From NCBI GenBank assembly GCA_963556195.1, contig OY744533.1, positions 48,475,249 through 48,539,248 of the forward strand: a stretch of 64,000 bases of DNA, given 5' to 3'. Below are positions 51,600 through 62,876 of this stretch, piece by piece (the first letter of the stretch is position 1; the number at the start of each line of letters is the position of its first letter). The position numbers and the translations under genes were made by a program. The stretch comes from Sepiola atlantica (lineage: Eukaryota > Mollusca > Cephalopoda > Sepiida > Sepiolidae). The notes below the pieces were generated by a model. The model did no database searches. It was not told the DNA's origin and saw only the letters and a program-made list of their open reading frames with translations.

Positions 51600-52890
51600 A
51601 TTCCAAGTATTCACTTTTTATTTTTGTATACGCTTGTACTTTTTAACAGTGTTGTGAAGTCGGAAGTGTGAAAAAAAGTGGATGGTTATGCCTACTGATG
51701 GAAGTGAAGCTTTCGGGGCGAGGATGTGACCCATCACGAGCGAAGTTAGACGAGTGTATTCATGGTCAGGAATAGGGGTAGGAGAAGTAGTTCAAAAACC
51801 TATATATTAGGTTCTACCATTCTCTTACGGCGGAGTTAGGCAAAGTCTCCTTCGGCTCAGTGGATACCGGAGCGTGCGACTTTGCTCCAGCTTAGAACTT
51901 CGTTCTCAGCATTGATACATATTGTTACCGGACCCTGTTGGGGGGGTCGCATCAAAGAGCAGTTCTTTTTTTAAACCGTTCCCTCGACTGCTGTCTCGGC
52001 CCCCTTCAGGGAATAGCCAGGGAATATTTTCTCCAACAGAATGTGTAAGGTCTGACTCTGACTTTTAGGATTCCAAAAATATCGACTCAGACTAATTTTA
52101 AAGTCTTCCAATATTATATAATAATCGAAGTTTGATTTAAAATACCCAACCACGACTCTGACTCTTAGTATCCTTATGAGTCCGACTCATTCAAAAACCT
52201 CTGACACCAGCAGACGATTCTTACACCGAAAAAAATATTTTATTCATCACTTCATTTAATTTCCTGTTTTTATATATGTTTGTAAATGCTTGTACTTTTT
52301 ATCAGGATTGTAAAGTTGAAAGATATAAGGCCGACTCCGACTCCTAAAACTCCAAAAATTCTGACTCCTATAATTCCAAAATATCCGACTTCAACTTCGA
52401 CTCCCTATTTTAAAGTCTTCCAATATACAGTAAAAATGGGGTAGGATTTAAAAAACTCATACATCGACTCCGACTCCTAGCGACTCTTTCCAAAACCTTT
52501 GACTCCAACAATTCTTTCACCAATCCAAATATTTTATTTATTCACTTTTTTTCATTTTCTATTTTTATATATTTTAGTATATACTTGTACTTTTTACCGG
52601 CATTATCGAGTCGGAAGTATAAGGTCCGAATCCGACTCCTAGGATTCCAAAAAATCGACTCCGACTTCGACTCTGGCTCTTTGAATTGCAAGATATCCGA
52701 CTTCGACTGTTTTTTTGAGTCTTCTAATATGCTCTATTTTTAAATCGCAAGATATCCGACTCCGACTGTTTTTTTAAGTCTTTCAATATGCTCTATTTTT
52801 TAAATAATCCTACTTAGACACCTAGCAATCTTATGACGCTGGCTCCGACTCCTTCCAAAATCTCCGACCCCGACTCCGCAACCCTGCTTT
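51600..52890. repeat. ~300-bp-period tandem repeat rich in CGACTC
   Basis: 'TTGTACTTTTTA' recurs at ~51627, 52290 and 52585, followed by GAAGTCGGAAG-type and then repeated CCGACTCCGACTCC blocks. About four degenerate units. The SINE-like 'GGCTCAGTGGATACCGGAGCG' at ~51856 lies in the first part. Confidence 0.6.
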
Positions 52891-54040
52891 TACCACTCTT
52901 ATTTCTTATTTTCATTTGTTCATTCATTCATCCTGTCATTTTCTGGTACATTTTTTCTATCATCCTATTTTTCATTTTGCATCAATCGTCTCGGCTTACA
53001 TAATAACAAATGTACAATTCCTTTTAATTTCTTTACTTTATTTTTATTTGCCCCAGGTAAGATTAGCCAATGTTTTCCTTCAATGCTACCAGAAAATCCG
53101 CTTTATTTGTGCAACTTCTTTCTTTGCGACTGCAATCTGCATTCAACCTGAATAATACACTATTCAACAAGGATTGCAGGCAAAATTACATTTTGATCAC
53201 GAATATTCGTGAAGCAGATTCTCTTCTTACCAAAGCCAATACGGGTTTGGGATTTTGCGGATAGACTCTGTTGAATGCCAGTATTTTTTTATTTGTGTTT
53301 TATATTCAACTAGCAAGGCTACCCGGCGTCGCCTGGGATCCTAATCTCCATAAATTATGTGGGAAAAAAGTGTGTCTGCTTAATATTGTAATTTAAAATC
53401 TTTTTTCGGTTGGGATTGACAGTGGTTAACGGCATGGACTTAGGACCTGGATGTGCCAAGTTCAAATTCAGCCCGTTCTACAGAAACACTTTCACTTCAG
53501 ATGTTGGCAACTTTCACGTGGTCACTCCTGTAAATACCCGATTTATTTCTCAAACTAATTTTGACTAGAAAGATAATGCAATAATAGTCATTTATAAGAT
53601 ATTAATGAATGCATTTCGATGTTTATTTTGGAACACAATCAATGTAAAAATAAGTTTATATATTAAATATATTTGAATTGTGTGTATTTAGGCAGCATTT
53701 TCTCATTTATGCAAACATTGTTAAAAAATAACAGAATTCGTCTGTTTAATTATACCTGTTTTATTTTTTCAATTTTTCTGAAGGTTTTTAAATTTAAAAA
53801 ATTAATAAATGTTCCATAGGTTTCACAGGTTCACGAACGTACTCGATTCTTCGTCGAATCATCCGCAGTTGTCAAAAGCAAATGAACAAAAAATCTGGAG
53901 AAAGAAGAAAATTTTTAAAAGACGGTAGAGAAACGCGCATAGAACGTTTTCCGCATTGTTCCAGGAAGTAAATAACATATTCGTGAGATCTAATTTCTAC
54001 ATAGATTCTGTGGTAAAATAGTCAAAAATAAAAACGAACT
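52891..54040. other. Intergenic stretch with SINE copy and Helitron-like end
   Basis: Family 2 SINE at 53415-53530 (A-box-like GTGGTTAACGGCATGG). Minus Helitron-like end near 53309-53332. Repeat shared with ~6.1 kb at 53730-53870. No gene. Confidence 0.45.
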
Positions 54041-54045
54041 GCTCG

Positions 54046-54118
54046 CTAATAATAATAATAATAATAATTAGAAGAAGAAGAAGAAGAAAAAGAAGAAGAA
54101 GAAGAAGAAGAAGAAGAA
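54046..54118. repeat. (AAT)n/(AAG)n microsatellite
   Basis: Short AAT then AAG triplets. Confidence 0.9.
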
Positions 54119-54856
54119 CAGCATTAACAATAATAAAATTGTATATAATAGTAAAAAAAAGTAATTGTAACAAAAACATAATCGAAAGGCTTACAGACAT
54201 TTTTGTTTTTCATGCAGGCGAATGTGAACCGTTCAGAAATAGAATTTGAAGCGTAATCTTTTGTTCTCGAATAAAATCCTCGTTGTAAATAAGTAATATG
54301 AATTAGCTTAATTTCTCCCGATATCCCAGGTAATAATATTATTTTATTGTTACATAAATCGTATGATGTAAAAAATGCTAAATTAACGCAAACAGAAAGA
54401 AGTCAATAGTATAAGTATTAATAATAAATTGAGTATGTAAATATTACGAAATTACTATTCATATATTCCATGAAACTGGAATGTGGAAGAAAGGGGGGAG
54501 CAGTCATTATTTTGATGGAAAATTTATTGTAGGTAATAGAGAAAAATAGTACCATGGAAAATGAAACACAAACGATGTTCATGTTATTATTATGCCATGA
54601 ACAATTGGTCTCCAGTGATACCGGGGGCAGTAAGAGAAGATATTATAATGAGAGTGAAAATGAAAGTCTTAGTTGGGATAAACAGCTAACCAGGATAAAA
54701 TGTAAGAAATTTTTAAAGAAAACGAACTAGACGCATATTTTCTGGAAACACGTATGAGAACGTGGCTTGATATCCTGGTGGAACAGATTAGCATATAAAG
54801 CGTTTCGTTCTAAACCTATAATAGTCAAAGAGATATGCGAAAAATCGACTTTACTT

Positions 54857-54861
<5 letters not shown>

Positions 54862-54927
<66 letters not shown>
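54862..54927. repeat. (TA)n microsatellite
   Basis: TA tract. Confidence 0.95.
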
Positions 54928-54929
<2 letters not shown>

Positions 54930-55016
54930 GGTAATAATCCAGGTGAAAAATATCCACAGGGTGGTAATCCAGAGAATTTTAACCGGGTTTAACTGAGGTT
55001 AAGATCAGATTCTAAC

Positions 55017-55083
55017 TCTGCCTGATGAGATCTCAGTTTATAGTAACTGTTGATCGATAACATCGACATGCCAGTGTCGCGGA
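55017..55083 (+). ncRNA. Hammerhead ribozyme with a one-base core insertion
   Basis: Stem I TCTGC (55017-55021)/GCGGA (55079-55083). CTGATGA 55022-55028. Stem II GATC/GATC plus CAGTT/AACTG with a small internal loop (55029-55055). The core then reads GA-T-AAC where GAAAC is expected, that is, one inserted T (55058). Stem III ACA/TGT. Cleavage triplet GUC ending at 55078. Everything but the T fits, so probably a recently inactivated ribozyme in repeat family D. Confidence 0.45.
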
Positions 55084-55111
55084 TTTTGTACATGTCTGTG
55101 TAAATAAAATT

Positions 55112-55116
<5 letters not shown>

Positions 55117-55156
<40 letters not shown>

Positions 55157-55159
55157 ATA

Positions 55160-55199
<40 letters not shown>
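55117..55199. repeat. (TA)n(ATT)n microsatellite
   Basis: TA to 55151, then ATT triplets. Confidence 0.95.
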
Positions 55200-55200
<1 letters not shown>

Positions 55201-55259
55201 GGAACGGAATATGGACATTTGTGACATTTGGGGGTGGGGCTGACACAAACGAAAGAAAA

Positions 55260-56104
55260 GGTATAATTAAATCAATTTATTAAGCCGTCTTTTGTCCACA
55301 ACTCCTCAACGTAAATACGTTGAAGTAAAGTTTGTGTATTGCGATTAAAACATAACATATCGTAGTGAAATGAGGAACAGTAATAAGTTTTGGGAAAGGA
55401 AAAAATTGGGGGCACAAGTGGATCATATTAAGCCATAGAGGTCACTCCATAGAGGTCATAGGGAGGGTTTTAATAACTTAATATAAATTGTTTCCATGAC
55501 TTTAAGATGGAACAACGCATGTGATCTACTTACAACAGAGAAACTGTCAGGCGCTTAAGCCGATATACATTCGGCGCTATTTATAAGGTGTTGGGCAATA
55601 GCTGAACCGGATGTGTTGACTAAACGATTTAAATTGCTTAGTCAGCCAAGGCTATTGCAAGCAAAGGGGTCTGAATTCAAACATTTGCACCGTCCTACCA
55701 ACGTATTCGGCTCTGTACCGACATTTAAATTCAAAAATAATATTGGTTATATGGTGGGGTGGAAGAACATCCTGGTGCATGATATTTTAACTAACAATAT
55801 CGAGAGGGTAACCATAGTTGATAAGAATCCCTTTGATAAACTGAATCTCCGAACCAATCAGAGATTAAGAGAAAATTATTAAGGCACAATGAACCAAACG
55901 TTTGATCAGATTTATTTTTCTTTGTTAGGAACAAAAAGAGTCGCTATGACAATATAAGCCAGTGAATGTTGGTTTGTGGTAAACAGGTGTAAGAAACGAC
56001 GAATCAGATTTATGCACTAGTACATTCAGGAAAGGAAAAGTGGAATTATGTACTTTCTAACAGGTAAACTGAAAGGTTGGGTTTAATTGATTAAGTGCAT
56101 TAAC
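55260..56104. other. Intergenic stretch with an unassigned 89-codon frame
   Basis: The plus frame 55613-55882 ends in a stop and shows no family I recognise (internal 'KFKNNIGYMVGWKNILVHDILT'). It may be a chance frame or a worn retroelement segment. Confidence 0.3.
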
Positions 56105-57060
56105 GAATACTACGGAATCTGACTTATCGTTGAACATGCAAAACGTACACCGACGTATCGAAAATAGGTTAGAGGTCTATTGATACGAGCCAAAAGAGTA
56201 TGCTCATGGAAACACACGAAGATATTAGCCGGCGAATAACCGTCAGGTGACCCCATAGAAATACCGTCAGTCTTCAACATACATGATAGCAAACTGCATA
56301 AGTTCAACGAAGAACTCCTCGAAGATGATGGGACCAACTGATAAACCACGATATAGTACATCGGCACAAATATCGATGCTTTCTTGTAAGAGAACGCATG
56401 TAAACAGACTGCTGATGTCAAAAGAGCACATGAACTTATTTCCAGCAGAAAAGGGACAATTACGTATATAGTCAACAAAAGTAAATGAGTCTTTAATACA
56501 TTTGACTGAATATACTTCAACAACTGGTTACCATTTAGCTAAATTATACTGAACTGAACAACAACAGTAACTGAACATATCATAGAGAGAATAGATCGTG
56601 AGGGTATATAGTCTCTTATGTGTTTTGGTAACCCATAAAGCCGGGGTCTTATAGATCCTATTGGTCGTATACGATCATATATGTCCCAAGGTAAAGCACC
56701 TTTCTTGACTAGTTTAAATAATCTTTATTGAAAATTACTTTCAATAGAAAGGGTATTATCATGCGTACTCACAGGTCCTAGTTATTTTTTTAATTTATCA
56801 ACGTCATCCAAGATCACCATCATTTTTGCCACATAATCAGCATAATTTAGAATCACCACTCACGACCACTTATCAGGTTTGGTAATGATAAGGAACTGAT
56901 TCGACCGAAGAGATTTTATGGGAATAAAACGTTCATTTTGCCAATTGAAATTCGAGCGGTCAATGGGAGTGCCTGCATAAGCGTAGGCGAGATCATTAAG
57001 TTTTGCCTTCAACGCTAAGGGCTGGTCGACTGAAGATGGGAACCACTTCGAAATTTGTGA
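56105..57060 (-). pseudogene. Penelope-like reverse transcriptase relic
   Basis: In minus order: 'GTPIDRSNFNWQNERFIPIKSLRSNQFLIITKPDKWS' (about 56965-56860), 'YGLPKHI' (about 56640), 'MCSFDISSLFTCVPLQESIDIC' (about 56432-56370, the F(D)xxSLFTNVP motif), then 'KTDGISMGSPDGYSPANIFVCFHE' (about 56283-56210) and 'YFRYVGVRFA', where the family has YFRYVDD. The catalytic DD is lost and the frame shifts at least twice. Motif style is Penelope/Poseidon-like, distinct from the YRDDGL type at 16 kb. Confidence 0.65.
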
Positions 57061-57149
57061 GAATAAACCTCAAATTCTGAAAATATGTCCTCTTGTTTAA
57101 TGGATACAAGTGGAATACAATATATTTATTCATGTATTAAAGATTAGAA

Positions 57150-57255
57150 CAACATAGGTGTCGGCGGTTTCAAATTAAACAAAGGGAAACAGCACTTGAC
57201 CGTCCTTTGTGTACTCGGACGTGCTGTTCCCTTTTGTACATAAGTTGTTCTGATA
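57150..57255. repeat. Long imperfect hairpin
   Basis: AAAGGGAAACAGCAC (57183-57197) pairs with GTGCTGTTCCCTTT (57221-57234); an inner CGTCC/GGACG extends it. Outer AGAACAAC/GTTGTTCT arms lie ~30 bp further out on one side. A fold-back relic; 'GGTTTCA' in the left flank resembles inverted GAAACC of other hammerhead families. Confidence 0.45.
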
Positions 57256-57349
57256 TTTTGTAATATATATATAAATAAATATTACGCTCAGATTTTTTAT
57301 TTTTTATTTATAATCGAGCACTCTGCTGATTTTCTCTCCCACTGATCTT

Positions 57350-57355
<6 letters not shown>

Positions 57356-57391
<36 letters not shown>
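57356..57391. repeat. (TA)n microsatellite
   Basis: TA tract. Confidence 0.9.
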
Positions 57392-57393
<2 letters not shown>

Positions 57394-57478
57394 GTGACTT
57401 TCTGACCAGGATTCTCTTTCCTATCTCGTGGTGATTGTTAGTGGCCGTGGAGAAGGTGCCGAGCTGCAGAGTCTTCGA

Positions 57479-57521
57479 CTACACTGATGACTGCAAAAGC
57501 AAGAAACACCAGTGTCTGTAG
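57479..57521 (+). ncRNA. Compact hammerhead ribozyme
   Basis: Stem I CTACA (57479-57483)/TGTAG (57517-57521). CTGATGA 57484-57490. Stem II CTGC-AAAA-GCAA (three pairs TGC/GCA, closing C.A mismatch). GAA 57503-57505. Stem III ACAC-CA-GTGT (57506-57515), or three pairs with a 4-nt loop. Canonical GUC triplet, cleavage after 57516. All core bases are present; short stems II and III make it the smallest candidate here. Confidence 0.6.
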
Positions 57522-57756
57522 GTAAATAAATAATTAATATTTATTTATTAAAATATTGTTATGTTAAATATTGTTATATATAATGCATATACTAATGTAT
57601 AATGCAATTGTCTGCATCTTAATCACTTAGGAAGTGAGACAATCGAAATAATAGTAAGTAAAAAAACAACGAACGTTGCAATTACTAATAACAAATAATT
57701 ACATAAAAATACATTAAACATTTAGTGATAAAAATCATAAATATTTCTAGACAGTG

Positions 57757-57850
57757 TGTATTGGTCCAATGGTAAAGATGCTAGACTATAGACATCAATA
57801 TCGAAGGTTCGATCCTTGTCTAAGTTAGCCATGCTGATAACGGCTATGAG
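57757..57850 (+). repeat. tRNA-derived SINE head
   Basis: 'TTGGTCCAATGGTAAAGATGC' supplies an A box (TGG..NNA..GG) and 'GAAGGTTCGATCCTTG' a B box ~40 nt later, as in tRNAs and tRNA-derived SINEs. The acceptor ends do not pair well, so this is a SINE head rather than a tRNA gene. Confidence 0.55.
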
Positions 57851-57892
57851 CCATAAACACGTTTCCATGGATTACTTTTATGTACGTATAAA

Positions 57893-57897
<5 letters not shown>

Positions 57898-57964
<67 letters not shown>
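57898..57964. repeat. (TA)n microsatellite
   Basis: TA tract after the SINE. Confidence 0.95.
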
Positions 57965-57966
<2 letters not shown>

Positions 57967-58137
57967 TTTGGAGTCATTATATAACAAGATAAGATATTTT
58001 CAAATTGTCTTGGAAACGATCGTACGCCAAATAATCGTTGTGTTTAAATTCTTGGAACTGATATTATGTTCTAATTTTGTTGATCCTAACAAACTTTAAA
58101 ATTATTTATATATAAATAAATATATATATATATATAT

Positions 58138-58256
58138 AGCATAATATGAAATGAAATAATAAAATTAGGTGCGAATGAAACTTTGCCTGAATTTTGAATT
58201 CTAATAAAATTTGATTCGCACCTTATTTCATTATTTCATTTTATATTATGCTATTT
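58138..58256. repeat. Short inverted-repeat element
   Basis: AGCATAATATGAAATGAAATA, AGGTGCGAAT near the left and ATTCGCACCTTATTTC, ATTTTATATTATGCT near the right are inverses; ~118 bp in total, next to TA. Confidence 0.65.
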
Positions 58257-58350
58257 TTGCTCTATCCAGTATATTGAGCTTCAGTCTTTATCCGGATGTT
58301 TCACTAATTAAAAGATATTAGTTGCCTCTTATATCTTTTGTTGGATTAAC

Positions 58351-58455
<105 letters not shown>

Positions 58456-58619
58456 CTTGCTCTCTTTTGTATGTATTTTAATACCGATTCTCTGATTCTC
58501 TACTGATAGTATAAAGAATGGATTGCATTAAAGAACTGGGAGCTTTCAGATGAGACTAGACGTACCCGTGATCTGTTGGGTCAAAACCACTATCAATATT
58601 CTACTTTAATATCATTCAA

Positions 58620-60200
58620 AAATTCATAGACTATGATACATCTGTTAACACATTGTTCTTATATATCTACAATTAGTAAGTCTTTTTACTTCAAAGTTTT
58701 TATTATTATTTACTCATTAGGAGGAATTTTTGTTTTCAGTTTCAATGTATTGTTCATTTTACTGTTGTCTTTTGTCGCATTGATCAGCTTTTCTGTGTTC
58801 TGTGTTATGCATTTTCCCAGTTTTGGGTGTGTCATCCACACATTTTTCTATACCTGTCAGTCCCTTTTCCCCTTTCTCTCATTTTTTATGTATAGTCAGG
58901 CAATATCATCTTTTGGGTTCAGTGCATTGTCCATGGTCATTTGTTTCCTTGTCTTCTAGTCTAGGTGATTGGGTCTTTTTTTTTGCCCAGAATATATTAC
59001 TAGAGATACTTTCTATTCCTTTTATCATGTTTCTAATAAATAACTTGGTTTCTAATAGTTTTCTTGTTCTTCTCAGGTATACTTTTCCGATTTTATCTTT
59101 CATTTTTCTTGAGTTTATGGCACTTTCTTTCAGAACTCCCAGATATTTGCATGTGCCAGTTTCGCCATGTGCCCTTATCTCTCCATCTTTAGATAGTTAC
59201 ATGCCCTCAGCTGTCTCGGGTTTTCCCGTTTTCATTTATACTAGTGCACACTTTTCCATTCGAATTCAATTTGAATGTCCTGGATGAAATTTCTTGTGTT
59301 TATTAGCTTTCCCAATTCCTTTTTGTTTTGTTTTTATGTGTTTGTTTGTTTGCAAATAGCTTCAGGCCATCCATATACATGAGGTCGTTTATTCTTTCTT
59401 CTGTTTCTTTGAATTTATATCCAGCATTACACTTCCTGTGTATATTGTTGAGTGGCATCATGGCTATGCTAAACAGTAGTAATAATAGTCTCTTTGGAAG
59501 ATGCCTCTCTGTATTCTTATTTCAGCCAGGCGTTGTAATCCAGCTGTCAGTTCCAGTATTCATGATTCAATTGTTTTATTTATAAAATTGATAATTTTAT
59601 CGGATGTCTTGTACACCCTTAAACACTCAATTATTCTGGGATTCTGTCGTAGGCTTTCTTTGTAATCGAACCATATCATGGCTATGTTCTTTTTCCTGTC
59701 TTTTACTTTCTTGTATGATCCTTTGATCGATGTATTATAGTTCTATATGTACCTCTTTTCGCTTTCCGGCATCCTTTCAGTCTTCTTTTTTTTTACATTG
59801 TTCGGATTTATATCGTCTCAGTCGTCTTTCTTTTTCTAGTCCGTTGTTTTAGTTCTTCATGTTTCTTTTTTAGTCTTTCTTTTTTGTCAATCATATTTCC
59901 TCCCTTTCATTGTTTTATGTTCTCTTTTAAAATATCAACTGGTTTAGCTTTTTGTTTGTTTTTGTATCTGCGTTTCTAATCTGGTTTCTCATTCGGGGTT
60001 TGTTAGTCCATTCTTTTGATGAGGTTTACTTTGTATTTTTAGTGTTGTAATTAAGTTGTCTAGATTTGGGATCATATCTTTTAGGATGTATGGGATGAGT
60101 ATGTTGACTTTTCCTGTTTTTATTTTTTATTTCTTCCATTCTTTGTTCTTTAGAGATTGAAGTTTTTGTTTTTTTTCTGTCCATAATTTCTTTGATGTGT
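58620..60200 (-). pseudogene. LINE reverse transcriptase relic, minus strand
   Basis: Minus frames show 'MIWFDYKESLRQNPRIIECLRVYK' (about 59685-59610, the FDYKKAFDSV motif region degraded), 'AEIRIQRGIFQRD' (about 59525-59490), 'EKCALV.MKTGKPE' (about 59255-59215), 'TGTCKYLGVLKES' (about 59155-59117), 'KMKDKIGKVYLRRTRKLLETKL' (about 59105-59045) and 'ALNPKDDIA.LYI' (about 58920-58880). The hydrophobic plus-strand frames here are its antisense. A LINE subfamily different from the 43-kb one. Confidence 0.65.
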
Positions 60201-60386
60201 TCAACTTCTTCTACTTCTTATCTAGTGAGTCCTATGGATTCGTAGTTATTGGTCCTGCGGTCCCAATGTTTGTACTTTCCAGTCTTCCATCTATTGGTTT
60301 AATCTTGACATGTTTCCTGATGTTCTGTTACATCATTTACGTTTCCTTGTATTTCAATCTTTTATATTTATTTCAATATTATTATG

Positions 60387-60388
<2 letters not shown>

Positions 60389-60418
<30 letters not shown>

Positions 60419-60420
60419 CA
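60389..60420. repeat. (ATT)n microsatellite
   Basis: Short ATT tract. Confidence 0.9.
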
Positions 60421-60794
60421 TCATCACCATTATATAGAAGTAAAAGCAACTTATATTTGTACCATCTAATTTACGTGTTTTTTGTGTGCACAGACACGCT
60501 ATGTAAATTCGATGGCCGCGCTGAAATAAAAGACTTATTCTTTTTCAAAATGCTTAAGGGGCATAAGAATATTAGCGAGTGATTGAATAACCATATAGGG
60601 AGAGGGAGGGAGAAATACATAGATAACTAAGAGAGAGATGGGTGACTAATTAGAACAATTAAAACAGAATTTTTTTATAAGATAACTCAATCCCAGATCC
60701 AAAGTATACGTTAGCATGTATTATGTGTTCTTAGAGTATATAGAAATAAAGTCATAGAGAAACAAACGTTAATCAACGCACACAGACACACACA

Positions 60795-60799
<5 letters not shown>

Positions 60800-60864
<65 letters not shown>
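60800..60864. repeat. (TA)n microsatellite
   Basis: TA tract. Confidence 0.95.
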
Positions 60865-60865
<1 letters not shown>

Positions 60866-60962
60866 TAATGATAATAGAATTAACGATAAGTGAAGTATCG
60901 TAAGGTGATCTATCGCGATACAGTAAAGCCAAATACGTTGAGTATAGCAATCAATTTTAAAG

Positions 60963-61331
60963 AAAGGAAGATTAGGATAAAAAATTGTATAAAATTACAT
61001 AAAGTTACATAAAATTAATACAAATTTTATTACATCGAAAATGGCTACTCAATACTGCTATTTTTTCCTTCCCGGCCATTTATTTCTTTATCCCCAACCT
61101 TTCTAGTTTTATTCTTCAATTTTTCAAAGTGAAATGGAACTAGGTAATATCTATTTATTATGAATACCACATTACCAAATGTTATCCTCTGACGAGAAGA
61201 GTTTTATCTTTGAAAAACCATGGTTTAAGGATTAATTGCATCTGAACTTTCGATGTAATAATATTTGTATTAATCTTATGTAACTTGATGTAATTTTATG
61301 TAATTTTATGCAATTTGTTATCTTCATCTTC

Positions 61332-61335
<4 letters not shown>
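60963..61335. mobile_element. Fold-back element (family H) enclosing a hammerhead
   Basis: Left arm 60963-61039 and right arm 61250-61335 are inverted copies (AAAATTACATAAAGTTACAT / ATGTAACTTGATGTAATTTT and the CGATGTAATA end). The ~210-bp loop contains the ribozyme at 61184-61232. (TA)n begins at the right end. Confidence 0.7.
61184..61232 (+). ncRNA. Hammerhead ribozyme inside fold-back element
   Basis: Stem I ATCCT (61184-61188)/AGGAT (61228-61232). CTGACGA 61189-61195. Stem II GAAGA-gtttta-TCTTT (61196-61211, closing G.T). GAA 61212-61214. Stem III AAACC-AT-GGTTT (61215-61226), with 15.2-16.2 being A-T rather than the usual C-G. UUA triplet, cleavage after 61227. Complete core. Confidence 0.6.

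Positions 61336-61418
<83 letters not shown>
61335..61418. repeat. (TA)n microsatellite
   Basis: TA tract. Confidence 0.95.
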
Positions 61419-61420
<2 letters not shown>

Positions 61421-61542
61421 AGGGCAGTATTAGTGACGTTCCAACGAGAGTAAAGTATATATGTAAAGGAGTAAGGCTACCAACATTTCTAAAAAGTTTT
61501 TTCAACATTAATTTATTATTTTGTTATTTTATCATTTTATAA

Positions 61543-61600
61543 TTTTATATAACGCGTTTCAAGCGGTGGTCCGCTCTCATCAGATATGTAAATCGAAGGG
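61543..61600 (-). ncRNA. Hammerhead ribozyme with palindromic stem III
   Basis: Minus strand: ATAT before CTGATGA pairs with ATAT after the triplet (stem I, then TTT/AAA beyond an internal loop). CTGATGA. Stem II GAGCGG-acca-CCGCTT (six pairs, closing G.T). GAA. Then ACGCGU and U: the triplet is GUU. ACGCGU is too short to fold alone but is self-complementary, as in hammerheads known to work as double (dimeric) ribozymes. A relic relative is at 26.9 kb. Confidence 0.5.
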
Positions 61601-61664
61601 ATTTACATATCCGATATAAAATTACATATCCGATATAAAATTATATATATATATATATATATAT
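61600..61664. repeat. Short tandem repeat and (TA)n
   Basis: Two copies of ACATATCCGATATAAAATT follow the ribozyme. They look like its two stem I flanks joined without the catalytic middle. (TA)n from 61643. Confidence 0.6.
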
Positions 61665-62870
61665 AAAGTAGTCATTAAACTTCCCATATATCGATGGCAA
61701 ACGATAAAAGCAATTATGCTGAATGGTTAAGCACATCGTACGAAGATGCCACGATTTGTATATACAGGTGTAAACTACCCCATTGAAGAAAAAATGAAAA
61801 ACAAGATATTTTATAAAAATGATATATAGGGAAACAAAATATAAAAAATAAATGAATGCGGAATGCAATACAGTTATTTCATGTCTGAAGAGTTACTCTC
61901 TTGTTTACGAGCACTGATGATAGCCATACAAGAAAAAAATTATCATACGTTTCGAACATTACATATATCTTGGTAGTAGGCCGAAACAATTTTATGCAAA
62001 TAAAAACCGACTTTTTGGTGAAACTTTGAGAATATGTTCCCTAAATTTGATGTCGTTTCTATAATATTCAAATATTTTTATATATAAACTATATATATTT
62101 CAATATATTTTAATGGATAGTCAAAGTAAAAGCTCGATGAATGTTAATTTTTAACAACAGGGCATATATAAATAAACAATAGGATGCTAAAATCAAAAGA
62201 GAATTTCATTATTGATTTTTCAAAATTCAAAATATCCATATAATTATATGTGCGAAACGGACCGTAAAGTTGGAAAAAGAATAAAGAAATGGTCTTTGGA
62301 ATTGGTAATCTTATTGTTTATTTATATCTGTATACTATTAAAAAGTGATGGTGCTTTTTAGTGTGTCTGTTCGTATACAAATAGAAACATGTGCTTGGTT
62401 GACAAAATGGGAATAGGCAGAGTACACATTACTAAGGCAGTTGTTTTTACCAAGCCATTACACGAGTTCGAATCTCACGTAAGTCTAAAGGAATGTTTTA
62501 ACTGAATACGTGTTTTGTAAATTTAAAAGAATTGGCATAATAACATAACAAAACATTACATTACTTTTTTTAGCTCAGTGACCTTTTTGGATGATCCGCA
62601 AAAACAGTAGGCATAAAGGGTATTCGGCATTAGTTCAAAGCGAATTATTTTTGCTTAAAAATAATTTAAATGTTTCTTGCCAATAAAAGTAGTACGTAAA
62701 TGCATTCGTTGTAGTTACTTACTCTCTCATGCAAAAACGAAGTAGCGTATTTTTTTCTATAGAATTTAACGAAATAGGTTTATTCGTACTAGTAATAAAG
62801 CGGTAGAGGTTAGGTAAAAATAGAAATTGACATACACAAGTACTGTACCAACATTGCTCAAGGAGTGGTT
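61665..62870. other. Intergenic stretch, possible SINE scraps
   Basis: 'ACGAGTTCGAATCTCAC' (~62461) is B-box-like. Otherwise no supported feature. Confidence 0.4.
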
Positions 62871-62876
62871 ATGAAC

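Noticed and set aside
57030..57065. CTGAAGATGGG...TTCGAAA as a hammerhead
   Set aside because: Stem II cannot reach both core pieces, and the position is in the Penelope-like RT relic.
57757..57830. A functional tRNA gene
   Set aside because: A and B boxes are present, but the acceptor stem does not pair and the sequence continues into repeat. A SINE head is more likely.
58633..59585. Hydrophobic plus-strand frames resembling membrane proteins
   Set aside because: They lie antisense to the LINE RT blocks on the minus strand; T-rich antisense explains the hydrophobicity.
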